From assembly GCA_004009845.1 (NCBI GenBank), contig RMBW01000021.1, forward strand, positions 248,001-312,000: a stretch of 64,000 nt of DNA, read 5' to 3'. This stretch comes from Davidsoniella eucalypti (taxonomy: Eukaryota > Ascomycota > Sordariomycetes > Microascales > Ceratocystidaceae). Numbering within the stretch: the first letter of the stretch is position 1; every line of letters starts with the position of its first letter. Shown one piece after another: positions 50,236 through 63,200 of this stretch. The translations under genes were made by a program, and so were the position numbers. Under the pieces are notes generated by a model, which was not told where the DNA came from, did not search any database, and saw nothing but the letters and a program-made list of their open reading frames with translations.

Positions 50236-50871
50236 ATGTCTTCTCATAGCCAGAGCCCCCTAGAGGCAGCTATGCTGCGTAACAACTCGTCCTGGAACTA
50301 CAGTCTATGGAGCTGCTTCTCGCCAGTCGGCGACGCTTGCATGGCGTGTTGGTGCCCGTGTATCGGTATGCTAGACCCAGATAACAACAGCCGCAACCCT
50401 TATCCGGAGCGCCGGCCACTTCGGCACAACCCTAACCTCGATCTGAAACACGATGGCTAACCCTAGTCTCTATTAATAGTGATTGGCAAGACTGCCGCTC
50501 GTATGCGCGATCCAAGCATGCAGAGCTACAAAACATGCAACTCGGACTGCATGATTCCCTGCTGCCTTAACCTGGTTACAGGCTGTGGTTGGGTGTAAGT
50601 CACATCTCATCTCTGCCTTCTCATCTGTATGTTAACTGAGACTGACACTCTTGCTAACTCGTATAGCTACGCCATGATAAAACGTACGGAACTCCGCCAA
50701 AAGCATGGCATCGAGGGCAGTACAATGGGTGATTGTTGTGCCACATTCTGGTGCTCTTGCTGTGTCGTTCTACAGTCGGAAAAGGAGGCTAAGCACCGAA
50801 CCCAGCCTCTGCCTAACATTGACGGATATCAGAACATGCACCCTCAGGGAATGGTGATGCCAGGACGTTGA
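50236..50871 (+). CDS. PLAC8-family Cys-rich protein
   Basis: Exons 50236-50365, 50480-50594 and 50667-50871 give 149 aa; frames agree at all junctions. The PLAC8 domain runs from WSCFSPVGDACMACWCPCI across the first intron into VIGKTAARM, then CNSDCMIPCCLNLVTGCGWV and the third block DCCATFWCSCCVVLQSEKE. The two Cys-rich blocks are hydrophobic and probably sit at a membrane. Family knowledge: PLAC8 proteins include plant fruit-weight and cadmium-resistance proteins and fungal homologues linked to metal handling or cell size; the molecular role is not settled. The three small exons mean simple ORF calling finds only fragments. Confidence 0.93.
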
Positions 50872-51679
50872 GAGTGCCGCATAAGCTTGCTTTTTTGGCT
50901 ACCGAGTTACTTATTGCATAGACCATCGTAACGATGACTTTGTTTTTCTTTGTTTTCTTTCTTTTTTTCGTTTTATAGTTACGCGCACAGATACTGATCA
51001 TGTCCCACAAGCATATACTAAAGTCTTGATCTGGCAGAGGACCACAGCAATCATGGATACACATAGACACTTAATATCGCAGACCAATATACCATTATAC
51101 CCACATTCACTTACTGGTAATACTATACTTCTGAATCTACTTTGTCCCTTGCTTCTCTAGTTCTACATCGGCGCCCTTCAAAAGGCCATGACAGGCATGT
51201 CACACAGAAACTCAATGACACATCGATTCGCAGACCTCAACACACGACAATAGATCTCTAGCTACTCCTGTTACTTATGTTGCACACAGCTATATTGACG
51301 TTGCATGAAGCTCTCATCATGAAACATCAAGCGAACAGTTGGTATCATCATTAGATTATATGAAGCCGTAGCGACGATGAGCGTCAATCGTGACACTTGC
51401 TCACTAGGGGGAAACATATGTAGAGACTTCAAGCACGTCTACATCGACGCACTCGACAGATGGCCCGTCTTCACTTGGTGGAGTAGAAGCTCGTAATAAT
51501 GGTCCTGACTTGGTTTCTTCTCACAAGTGTCATGACGGTTTTTGTCCGTATCCTAGCAAACAACAACACTTTCATGACTCACCAACGCACCGAAAAGTGC
51601 TGTATGATATATTAACTTCATAGCCTAGTTACATACAAGTTATCGTTCCCTTTCTGTTTCTAGACGACACGATACCATT
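50872..51679. other. Intergenic region PLAC8 / DUF3176 gene
   Basis: No coding frame is supported. T-rich from 50936 to 50980. One TGACTCA, complementary type of the Gcn4 site, occurs near 51575, about 100 bp before the next start; expected by chance at this frequency. Confidence 0.45.
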
Positions 51680-54409
51680 ATGTCAGTACTCGAAAATCTG
51701 GAAGCCATGCCACCACCACCACCGCTAATCAGGGAGTCGCCAGAGGAACCAAGCTCTGCCCCGAACACGCCCAGCTTTTCTCGACCCCGTCTTGACTCTC
51801 ATGACTCCATCCGCCGGAAGCCCGTCCCACCACCGACTACGAACGTATCTCTCCATAACCTACCAAATAGTTCGTTAGCTTCGACTACCGGCCTACCTGC
51901 GTTCCGCCCTAGTATAGACAGACTACATCCACCAGGTATTCCCGAGGCCGTCTACAACCATCGCCATCACAGCGACTCTATAGGTAGACTACGAAAGGCC
52001 TCATGTGTATCTACATCGTCCTCGTCAGCTCCGCTACATCCTCAAAGCCCGTCGGTATCCGGGAATCTGCTTTTGAATAAACAAGTAGTTTCCGTTGTCC
52101 CAGATCGGCTGCGTCGTACACCGTCTATAGAGAAGACATCGTCGGTTCCACGGACAGTGATAGCTCGCCCACCCGGACACAGGTATCCAAGAAATCAGGC
52201 ATCAGTGCGATGGCAACTACATTCGTGGAAACTAGAGATAATTTGCTGTTGCTTGGCAGTCTTTTGCTTGATTAGTAAGTATCTTCCTTCTAGTATCGAC
52301 GTGGACACTCAAACTCATTCACATATTGTAGTCATCATTGTCATACTCAACAGCTTCAATGGCCATGGAATATCCACGTTGCCGCGAAAGATATCGCCTG
52401 CTGCGATTATCCAGTTTCCAACTACTATTGCCATACTTTGCCTTCTTATCACGTCAAGTTCCTGTATATCTCAATGGAAATGGCTATGGTTCCAAACCAA
52501 CGACTCTTCCTATCTGATTGATTTTCAGCATTTTGACAGTGCTAGCCGGCACTTCTTTGGTGCCGCTTCATTCCTTGCCCGCTTCAAAACATTATCTCCA
52601 GCATGGTTTGGTGCTTTACTTGTCGTTTCTACCGTGATCACGGCCCCAGTCACGCAACTTTCGCTGGTTTACGGGTCAGATCTGCGCGTAGCTGCTGATG
52701 GTGTTGCCTGGGCTCAAACATTGCGAGGATATAGTGGGAAAGATCTTTTCCAGGGCATTGAAGCATTGAAGTATGCAGTCAAGCAGGGTGTGCTAGACTG
52801 GAACAACGAGGGTGATACTATTGGGCACCATAAGACTACCGCCTCCGGCGCTATTTCTGTTCACTGCTCGTCACCAGATTGCTCATTCCCATCTGCGCCG
52901 CGATCAATAGAGTTGTACGCTAGCATCAGTGATATATCTCATCTACTAGTCAAGGGCGAGGACGAAGTCTCTATTAGTGGTCTTGAAGATTGTTCTATCT
53001 CCACTAATAGCACGTCACTGGAATCAAACTATGCTCTAGCGGTGTGCAAAACGATGGGCTCTAGTACACTAAGCGAGGTATCTAGAGGTACTGCCGTTGT
53101 GTATGCGATGCCGTTGGTCTTTTCAGTGCCGGATAGTACAGCAAAAGACTCGCCAAATGCTTACGCCTTGGAGGCAGTTTTCTCTCTTTGCCAAGCTGTC
53201 TACAATGTATCTGTGTCTGACGGGTTCACTCACTGCGGGTTGGCTTCTTCTGAGCCTCTATCGACTTTGAGCCCTATGAACGTTGATGTCAATTGTTCAC
53301 TCTCTTCTGTGAATCGATCGGCATCATCATCATGCCATCTTGGGGCAGAAAATGAGACCATCTCTATAGTTACTCATGAAGGAGAAAAGGACTATTTTAA
53401 AGTCGAGTATTCAGCTTTAGAGGCGCTTGCTCTAGTCCTTAACGAATTAGGGACCGGTCGGTATACATCCGATCGTATAGAACATTCTACTGATGTTCGT
53501 AGAAATTTTAATAGCCTGAGGCCTGGAACAGAGATTCGCCGAGAACCCTTATCTGAGGATACCGAACCTATAATGGAAAAGAATGCCACTACAATCAAGG
53601 AAGAGACTACCCCGGCTTTGAAATTCCTCAGCAGCGAGACGGTAGAATCTACGGAAATAAACGAGCAGCTCGTTGCTAAAATTGCATGGGCAATCTTTCA
53701 CACACCCTCTTCATATCTAACGAAGGAGTCCAAGGTAAGCCAATCTCATACTACAGACATCATCTCCTAGTACAGTCTTCTGACCATATGAGTGTCCAGG
53801 TTTCGAGCACTTCCAGTGACACTACCAATTTTAATCTTGAATTGGCTCGAGCAGGTCTGACTGCTGTAGTGTCGTCAGTGACGTCCAACTTGAATAAAGA
53901 GCAAGTTACAAACTGGAGGTTGGTGATACTGGCTTTTGTATATCAAGCTAACATGAGGAATTGCACACAGATTACTAAATCTTCTATCAAAGTCTATAGC
54001 TGGCAGCGATATTTCTTCGGAAGCTGTCTTAGTCTCGACTACAAAAGGTACTGCCTTGGCATTAGCGCCGATTATATGTGTTGCCTGGGGAGCTCTATCG
54101 TTTCTAGTTCTACAGATACTCGGTACGATATTCTTCTTAATGTTCACTATTTTGAGGACTACGAGAGCAAAAGCCCAGACTCTAAAGTGCTCGGCAGTTG
54201 CTGGGCTTGTAGCTCTAGGTCACGGAACGAGAAATGTTATTGGCTGCCTAGACAATCTCGATACATTGAACCGCAAAGCAAAGGTTCTCAGGGTGTCATT
54301 GGATGATGGTGAGTTAGTCATGGCTTCAAACGATCTATACAGGGCTAGTGAATCACCTGTAAGACCTAGCGATGGCCAAAAGACTAGCCTCTCTAGCACT
54401 ATCAGCTAG
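51680..54409 (+). CDS. DUF3176-family multi-pass membrane protein
   Basis: Exons 51680-52274, 52332-53734, 53800-53918 and 53971-54409 give 851 aa. The first 175 residues are Ser/Pro-rich and cytosolic-looking. SWKLEIICCCLAVFCLI starts the first helix; SQWKWLWF and the FFGAASFLARF segment are the DUF3176 hallmark. A third helix contains WFGALLVVSTVITAPVTQLSL. A long Ser/Asn-rich extracellular-like region follows, then a last helix in exon 4 (APIICVAWGALSFLVLQ) and a basic Ser tail. Family knowledge: DUF3176 proteins are numerous in Pezizomycotina and have no established function. The first intron is 57 nt (GTAAGT to TAG) and has no in-frame stop, so it can be read through; splicing joins helix 1 and helix 2 region cleanly. 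The third intron has a GTTGGT donor. Confidence 0.88.
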
Positions 54410-55121
54410 AGGCAAGGATATTTGAAGGCATAATAGAAGAATATAGTAGATATTGCCACTGGCGGCTAGATTCATACGTGCTTGTCATAGCACTTATAGC
54501 AACAATGGGAACATGGATTTACATAAACGGGTTTTGTTCTTCACTTAATATTATTCAGGGTTGTTTAGATAGAAGAAGTCATGACTGGCTGTTAAAGTCA
54601 CACAAGTCACGCACTATGCAAAGTTACTCCACTCGATAGTAAAGTACAATCGTGTATTAATAATAAAATTGATAGAAAATCAAAGGCAAATAAAGAAAGA
54701 AATGGTTACCATAGAGCATCTTAAAGTCTTGAGTTGAATGCAAAAACTGTTGTCACTCAATAGTAACTATGCCGATACTTATAGAGCTAATACGCCGACA
54801 GCTGTCAGCTAGCCGTCAAGGCATACTCGATCCACTAAAGCTCTTTATTGGCAGCTGGTAAGCTCCGTCCCGCACCAGACCCTAAAATACTAGCACTACT
54901 ACTACCTGGTGCAATTTCACATGTGTAACTGAAGCTAAAGTCCGTTACTTTCGCGATCTTGATCAAGCACCGGCGATTTGCAGCCTAAAATCTGCATCCA
55001 GCTTGGGCCTTCACAACCCAATTGAATCTACAACGCTGTCTTTTATACGTTCTTTTTTCAATTGTTCATCTATACAATAATCTACAGTATCCAATTGGCC
55101 CAAATTCACGTCTTTATCGCC
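54410..55121. other. Intergenic region DUF3176 / OPA3-like gene
   Basis: AT-rich 3' flank and a short promoter. No coding frame, RNA gene or repeat recognised. Confidence 0.5.
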
Positions 55122-55881
55122 ATGGTCAACCTGCCCCTCTTCAAGCTCGGAGCTCTATTCGTCAGACACATCTCCAAGTATGGCGCCGTAAGTCATTCTC
55201 TCCCTAGGAGCCGTAGATGCTGCAGCTTGCTCAGCTATCCCTTGCATGCACTTGTAGGCTCTAAGAGACTAACCAACCATCATCTATCCGCGACAGAACC
55301 ATATCAAGGCCCAGGCTCACGAACACCAGCACTTCCGTATCTTCGCCGCTCGCTATGGCCAAGTCATCCACCAGATAAATATGCGTCTCAATGTCGCTCT
55401 ATTACGCAATAACACATCCACCAAAATAGCCAAGGACAAAGCCGCCGCACCAACTGTGAAAACAAAAGAGCAAATCGAACGCGAAGCTCAGGCCTCAGCA
55501 ACACCCACTCATCCACATCCGCCCACTGTCAAGGAAGTTCCCGATAGTGTGTGGCGCCGCAAGTTCAAGGCGCTGCCAGAGGCTAAAGCTGTAGATCTGT
55601 TTGCAGATGTCATCGGTGATAGTTTTATTCTCGGTGTCGCCATGGCCTTGTTGCTGTACGAGTATTGGCGCTCGTCGTCGAAGCCAGATGCAAACGAAGT
55701 GAGACACGCAAAGCTGGAGGAACTGCTTTTAGAGATCAAGGAGAAGGAAGAACGGTTGGAAGAGAAGACTGAGGCACAGATTAGACGCATCGAGGTGTTG
55801 GAAGATGCGCTGAACAAGAAATGGACGTTGCTGCCCCATCGCGGATCATCGTCTACAGCTACGATTTCACCAAAAGCATAA
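55122..55881 (+). CDS. OPA3-like mitochondrial protein
   Basis: Exons 55122-55187 and 55297-55881 give 216 aa. The first exon encodes MVNLPLFKLGALFVRHISKYGA, the conserved OPA3 start that acts as a mitochondrial signal. Exon 2 continues NHIKAQAHEHQHFRIFAARYGQ and the second conserved block DLFADVIGDSFILGVAMALLLYEYWRS, a membrane segment at about 125-151. The C-terminal 55 residues (KLEELLLEIKEKEERLEEK) form a coiled coil. Family knowledge: OPA3 is a mitochondrial membrane protein whose human form is mutated in optic atrophy and 3-methylglutaconic aciduria; its mechanism is unsettled. Length fits the family (about 180-220 aa). Confidence 0.93.
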
Positions 55882-56060
55882 GATCAATCATGTGGGCTGT
55901 TATTATGGTGGCTATGATATCTCTTGTTCTTTTCTTTTCTGGCTTGTCTATACTTCTTATCGTCTGGATATGATACCCAATTCTACGCTGGCTAGTATCT
56001 TGATTTTCTTATCTCCTGGGTATACGTACACATACCTTCCATAACATAGAATGGCCTTTT

Positions 56061-56101
<41 letters not shown>

Positions 56102-56311
56102 CATGTAGATTTTCCGAACTAAATAGTAACGTTGGGCTCCAGCTAACGAAATAATATCTTCTCTCCTTGGGCATCCTGATATCCATTGAGTAGTTGCCAA
56201 TGTCTAGAAATTACTTTGTCTTATTCAGCAACTATACGATCTAGTCAAATATGCCAAGGCTGAGCGAGCCTTCTTCTTCCAAGATCAACAAACACTCTGT
56301 ACTCAAGTATC
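55882..56311. other. Short intergenic region with AT microsatellite
   Basis: Holds the OPA3 3' end and the promoter of the next gene. A (TA)n run is at 56064-56098. An upstream ATG at 56251 opens a 45-codon frame that overlaps the next gene's start out of frame and ends at 56388. Confidence 0.6.
56064..56098. repeat. (TA)n microsatellite
   Basis: About 35 bp of uninterrupted TA dinucleotides, readable directly. The copy number should be variable between strains. Confidence 0.95.
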
Positions 56312-57200
56312 ATGGATTCGACGTTTTGCACTTTGATCCGCAAGACCCCGCGGTGGTCAAAGGTCCCTGCTATACTCCGAAACTCTGATGTTAAATGGCG
56401 CGGTGAGTGAACGTCTAGGGGACTATAGAATCCCATAAGGATAAGGACCACAAACAGACATCCTTTCACATAGCCACTCTAACCAATAATGATAGATTTA
56501 GCCGCTAGCCCACCCATTTCTATCCCGTCTAGAACAAGTTGCTGACTCAATCTTACAGAAAAGACTCTCACATCTCATGATATCTCGTTCCCCCTTGCTG
56601 ACGAAATGGCAGCTGCAATTCTGTGTGGCCCACAGGACGTAGCAGACCACGAAGCACATCTAGCTCAACGTCTTCAGCGGCTAAGTCTCGTTCATGGAGG
56701 GGAGCGTGCCTTTGCTCTGTTTACCCTTGGCGATGATAAAGGGACTACTATTCCGGGCGCAACGCAGTCCTTCATGAGATTTCAAGTCATGTCAGTTCTA
56801 GACCTATCTACGATACCACTACCATTTTAAGGCGAACTACTTTTAACATAAGCCATATTTCAGCGCAACTGAGCACCCTGCCGTAACAATTATTCCTATG
56901 GCTAGTCTTCTCGATCTTCCAGTAGCAATCACTAGTATACAGGAAGAATACACCGCAAGACTACTCGAGGACGACGAGCTCCCCCAGAAACCATCTCACG
57001 GTGATATTCTCGCATACTGCGCTATTGGCCCACGTCTCAGCGACCGTCATGCAAATATGCTGAGCGACCTAACTTCCAACCTCGCCGACGCCATTGTGAA
57101 ACTGGCTGCGCCAAACAGCCTGGAGGCTTTGTCTGCATATATTGGCGAAGAAGACGCGACTCGGGTAGTTGCTTTTTTCTCGCAAAATCACGCCCTCTAA
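56312..57200 (+). CDS. Unrecognised protein of 219 aa
   Basis: I do not recognise it. Exons 56312-56402, 56559-56790 and 56864-57200 give a continuous frame; the first donor is a strong GCG/GTGAGT and the second GTCAGT. The start MDSTFCTLIRKTPRWSKV is in a different frame from an upstream ATG at 56251. The sequence looks globular and acidic with no signal peptide or membrane helix: SFPLADEMAAAIL, HLAQRLQRLSLVHGG, then a beta-like HPAVTIIPMASLLDLPVAI and a helical end (EALSAYIGEEDATRVVAFF). The regular exon structure, open frames across three exons and ordered composition support a real gene. It faces the same way as OPA3-like gene. Function unknown. Confidence 0.65.
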
Positions 57201-60200
57201 TTCTTCTATGTGTACCAATATCTCTATGGCTAACTATATGGTGTTACGTTTATGTATGCCTACTAAAAATACAGCATGCAGTTCACCAGCACATCATGTC
57301 GGCGCCAAGCCAAAACACACATTTTAAGCAGGGATTTGGGGTGACAAGAAGAAGAATCGTATCGCAATACTATTCACTAAAGAGGGCATCTTCACATCTA
57401 AGCCATCAAGTGAGGGGGGTCTTCCATCTCAATGTAGGCTGCTTATGGCTCTCTTTCCGTGCTTTGATAATTGGCTACATGCAGAGTACTTTTCTTTTCG
57501 TGGGATTGCGTTGTATAAAATTCAAAAGAAACAATACCCGAAAAACATAGAGAAATCTATATTTAGGTACTAGGATTATATGAAGCTACAACCTTTGTTT
57601 CTGTCTAGTAGCATTAGAAGCAGTAGCGTTCACAATGCCAAGTAGCAATTAAAGGCGCATCTCACCATTACCATTCACTCACCATAATTGTGTGTTAGCT
57701 CTTAACTCCCAACATCGTACATATTTCGAAGTCAGAAGCATAATCCTAGGTCTGTATAATTCCTACTGGCATGTCTCCTTGTCAGCTTTGAATCGGCTTC
57801 TCTTCCTATCACTATCATTCGTGAATGTAATCATCATGTATACTGTCGAGTATCAATTACGACAGTGACAAGTAATCTCCAATCGATGGTATCAAGCTTG
57901 GCTTTTCTTCATGTCTCCTAATTTGAGCACACTACTACTATAATCGAATCACGTTCAATATGACAGCTTTTACTGGTCACTTCATTTAATATGCTCAATC
58001 AAACCGTAATGCCAGCTACGAACCAAGCCCTGAAGGAGGGCTGTCAAATATATGATGATTAAGCCTAGAGAAGAAAATCTCGACGCCGATCATGGGTACC
58101 GAATAACTACGGATGTTTCTAGTCTCTAGCAAGATATGTAATCCAGTCGTATCTAACGATTTAGTTCCCAAGATCGCATGGAAGAAAACTGCAGTGTGAC
58201 TCTGCAAAGGCCAGACAGCGAGCCACATTGGTACATACATATCATACCGCTAGTTCTACATATCCGAAATGAAGAGACTCACTCATGGTACCAGAGCTAT
58301 ATTAAATTTTAGTTTCCACAAGTAGAAATCTTCAATGCAACACCAAATGTCACAACAGATCACACAGCCGTTACTAAATCAGAAATATAGTCTTACCATG
58401 CGAACGCAACATCAGAGAGAACTATCTTGAAGTTTTCTCACTTTGCCTCTCGATATCACCATCGATATGTAAGATTATCAACAGCTTCCTTTCTACTATA
58501 GGTGAAATGGCTTGTATTTCTGTGATGTGATGAAAAAAATGAAAGTATATCCTGGGTCGTAGCTTATGCCTCTTTCCAGTAATTCAGTAGTGTCATTGAC
58601 TATCTGTACATGCAGTTTTTTATTTGCATTTTAGCCCCAAGCGCTGGTTATTATTAACAGGTTAGCTGTTCATCGAGCTTATCTATCTTGCTTACAGCTT
58701 ACTAGTATGATGATGACATGATGGTGAGAGCTAATATCAAGAAAAGGATTTGCATCACCCCGTCATCTGTTCATGAACGTTGCAGGGAATTAAGCGCCCA
58801 TATGCTCCTTTGGGAATATCCATCCCCAGAAATCACGTCTACTTTGTACCCAATACTCCCATTTTGAGAAAGACTAGCATACGAAAGCTCGCATGACGAA
58901 TGACAGTAGGTATTTTGTATGGTTTGTCTCTTCGCTGTTCGTTTTTCTTATCTAGGTATTCATCAGCTGATCTTCATGTAGCTTGGTTTATCACAGGGAG
59001 AATGCTCTCCGGATAGATGGGTGGATTTGATGTGACCACAGCATATAGAGCTATACAGATATACAGATATACAGATATAGATAGGCATGTACATATAGAT
59101 ATTTGTAGATTCATATATCAATAGTTGAACCAGTAGAACAGGATACTGGAGACAGACAATAACACAGTCGACTATACAGATACATCTTCCACCGAGTATA
59201 TCAGTACACTTCAACCTCTATAGTGACGCCCTCAGATCCAGCTACCGATATAAATATGATTTTATATCCCCAATTGCAAGTCTCTTTGTCTTTCCCAGCC
59301 GAATATGCAGTCATAAAATGTTAAATTCGGAGCCGGGCCTTGATATCCAATCATGGCGCCGTGTTTACCGCCGGCAACAAGAAAAAAGTACCCTTGCTCG
59401 TCTTTTTTTTCTAGGCAAGATTTGGCGCTGCCAAGCAAATTAACAAGGCCAGCAAAGAGAGAATAATTTCTTGTCCAAGAAAAAACATTTCGTTATATTA
59501 CCAACAGGAACGCTTCTTGGCTTCTTAATCTGTAATCACAAAATTATACTACCAATCAACAATCGACGTATATAATGAGGAGTAACATTCGGCAAGATCG
59601 TTCCGGGATTCAACAGTTCAGGAATTGAATGTGATATTTTTTCTCTGATGAATTGTGATTTTATCGGTGAGTGATTGTGATGGAGCGAGGAACCCTTGAC
59701 TTGAATAAAGACTATCAAGGTGCTAGATTTGTGGGTGGACAGATAATTATGTTTTCAAGAATTATGGCAATGCTCAATTCAAAATGTTACGCTCCCCTTA
59801 GATATTATAGAAGGAAAGAAACTAGTTCAATGGTTTCATTACTAACAATGGTTTGCTGAAAGGCTTGTATACTCGTATGTTAGGGTTAATGCTTTCATAG
59901 GATTACATAAACATATAACCCAGAAACTAGCTTGACAGGTCCTCTACCAAGGATATCAGGTAAACACAAAACATACCCCCGTGTCAACGTTTCGGCTAAA
60001 CTCAGTCTGACAGCATAGAGCCGAAAAAAGACAAAGAGAAATAGGAAAAAGAGCATAAGACGTCTCAGGAATGGTGATCTTACTCGACTTGGGAAAATCG
60101 GCTAGGCATTGTATCAGTCCCCTCTTTTACAGCAACACAGACACCCTATGGTCTAGACCGTTTCTATCTGAATTCTATGTCATTGCTTTAGATGTAGAAT

Positions 60201-63200
60201 TCGGGAGGCTCGATTCTAGTTCGATGCGGCGGAAAAAGAGAGCTTGGAAAATCGAATGATAGCGGCCTCTGACGTCATATCGAGATCTTAAAATGGCCCG
60301 ATATAATTTTTATTTACTTTACAAACAAGCATTATATCCATGAAGTCTCAGCTTTGGCGTGAGAAAAGATTCGTGATCTTTAAGTTACTGATGTCTCTGT
60401 ATCATTTTGTTTCAAGGAAGATACACTGGATGAGATAAACTTTCATCCGTTTCTTGTGTGCTTCTTTGCTCTATTTGCTTGCTACCATCGAACAACATTG
60501 TCTTCTTCCATGAGCGAGTTGTCTGAGCTCAGAACTTATCAACACTTTAGCAAACATGTGCATCTGATAGCTGGTGTTTACATGTTAGAGGCTAAGCGCA
60601 ACGTATACATGCAAAAGAAAAGTGTGATGAACGACTACTGCATATGGCTATGAAGTACGTACATTAAGCCTTGTAGCTTGTACTATAAAGCTCATATATG
60701 TTTAACAACACCATAATATTCAATCTGACGTTTCCTACAAAAGCAATAATATATGTAGTGGCCTTGATTTTTAAGGCGTGAGGCTTACCTTGGCTTAACC
60801 TATAACAGCCTGGTTTTTCTTCTTTTGGTTTGTGTTATTCTTTTTTTTTTCTGCACTTTTCTCGTGTTGCCTCCGTAGCAGAATAAAGTTTACAACCTTC
60901 TTCTTTTATTTCCTGGTAGCGTTTCTTATATAGGCCTAAGCGTGTGCTTCTCCTAGGCCTGAAAAAAAAACAAAGCCTGTACCAAATTTTGAGATAATTG
61001 GCTTTTTGAATATTGATACTGGAGATAAGCACGGAAGAAGAAAAAAAACCATATCTCTCGATTAACTTTCGCTTTTGTGGCATGCCCTAGAAAACGGAGA
61101 TATAGGTCATAATATGATAGATAGTAGTACCTATGTAGTAATGCATAATGATGCTACGGAAAGACTCATCCGAAGAGTCTACGCATCACCTACATTTACG
61201 ACTATCGATACTTGAAATACGGAGATACTCGCTTATATGCTTGTGAATAGACAATATCTTATGATTCGAGCATCGGCCAGTAAGAAGATACCCACTGACA
61301 GGATATCCGATGATCCGAACTAGCTGTAGCTGCGGCCACCTTTGTTACTGAGAGAGGGCTATGCTATTCCTCGGCCTTTTCGAAACACATTATTGACCAC
61401 TATATAGGCTTCTGCGGCTGCAAGCATTGGTAACTTGCTAACTCGTGACACGTTGTTTTGCGGTACTAATTATAAGCAATGCAAAGCTGCAAAAAGAAAG
61501 AAAGAACTGCTGATGTCTAGATGTAATCACGCCGTTCGCCAAGCCGAGGAGATAGACAGAGATCAGATCGATTTGGCATACAATATTTAGCAGTGTTGCA
61601 GAGAGAGCAAGGCTGGCTGTTACTTTGTTTTATACTATATTGAGTTCCTTTCATTTTTAGCCACATTGTTATATCTTTTCTTGGCTTGAACCTGTCGGAG
61701 CTTTTGTGCTATCTAGCTCCAGTAAAGCTACTGCACAGAAAGACAACGTACCACTGTATACCTTCATGGTTTGTTTCCTGCTGCTTAGAACTGAATCTAC
61801 ATATCCACTAATGAAGCCTGCATGTATAGTACGAAAGACCTGAAAACACGCATGGAAAAAAAGAATGGAACGGATGTTACTTGAGCCGAAGTTCGGTAAA
61901 GAACAGAAAGAAAATAAGCAAACAAATCGAACTATTAATTCTAAGTAATAATTGATCAAAATAGGGTGTGTAAGTGACAGGACAAGGGGTCATCCTGGGT
62001 TGACCATTTTATTGGCTTTTTTTTTTTAACTCAGACTCCAAGTATCGATACTTGCTCCTGTAGCTAAGTCTCTATATAGTACAAAGTCTCATATACAAAT
62101 CCATGATAGACAAAGATACAGTTAAGGCGGCACGATCGCGATACAGGGTACTATACTACAATAATAGCTGAGAAGCCTGTGATTGGCTGGTGTGTAAGCG
62201 CCCACAATGGGGCAGGCGACCACAGCAGACGGGCCATATCACATATTAGTACAACTATAGCAGGGAAACGATAGCGAGAAAAATAAAATGAAAATGAAGG
62301 AAGGTAAAATCAAGGCTAGTCATTAAACTGAATGTCGTCTTGGGTAACTGATATCTGGCTACTGTCTAAGCTAAGCCTGAGACTCAAGCTGTAGTTACCA
62401 TGGGCTTCTTTCTTTAGCGGTTGACGATCATACAGAAGACACCCAATTCCGAGTGCTCGAATGGCGTTTCGGTCAACAGCTGTTCCTGATATTTTCACGT
62501 GAGTCGGATGACAGGAGAGGCTCGAGTTCACGAATTGACAGACCGGACTAGACTTTTCCAGTCCACTTCTGACTTTATCTCTTGGCCAAGACAATGAAAA
62601 AATAGAAGATAGAAGACAAATACGTAGAGCTGGCCCAACCCTAGAACCCTGAAAATGTGCCTTCCTTACATGTACAAATGCACATTCCGACCCTTGCTTG
62701 CAGATACTACTCAGCATGTAGCAATTGCCCACTTCTGATGTACTGTATTCCTTCCGCATTGATTTATCTGCAAGCGCCTGTGATGCAGCGAACCTGGCAA
62801 GAACCCTCCTTTGCAGAATGCTATTTCTCGCAGAGCATGCTAGAGTCCAATCACAGCTCAGCACCGGGACAGGCTGTTAGCTTCAATGGGAATTGCATCC
62901 TCCATTTGAGTGCAACTGGCTGGTCTTTTGCTGTTGTCTTGCCAAACTGGGCCGGTGATTGAGCCCGTCGTAGTAACTTCTCAACTTGCATGGAGAAGAA
63001 AGAAAGAGGCCGTTTTTGCCTGTGCCGTTGTTTATTATCGGCGGCGCCCCATATCAGTTCTTGTAGAAAACGTGACCCTTTTTCTTTTCTTTCTTTTCCT
63101 ATTTTCTTCATCGCCAGTTTTGCCTCTTTTTCTCTTGTACATATTCTTTAGTTTGTCTTTGAAATCGCCTTTCAGATCGTGATGTTTTGCTCTTCTTGAC

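Noticed and set aside
56251..56388. ATG at 56251 as the start of the 219-aa protein
   Set aside because: Its frame stops after 45 codons and does not reach the strong donor in frame; the ATG at 56312 does.
62316..62864. Minus-strand frame of 182 codons in the right flank
   Set aside because: GTG start, no splice partners, no recognised motif and composition like random sequence; left as unassigned.
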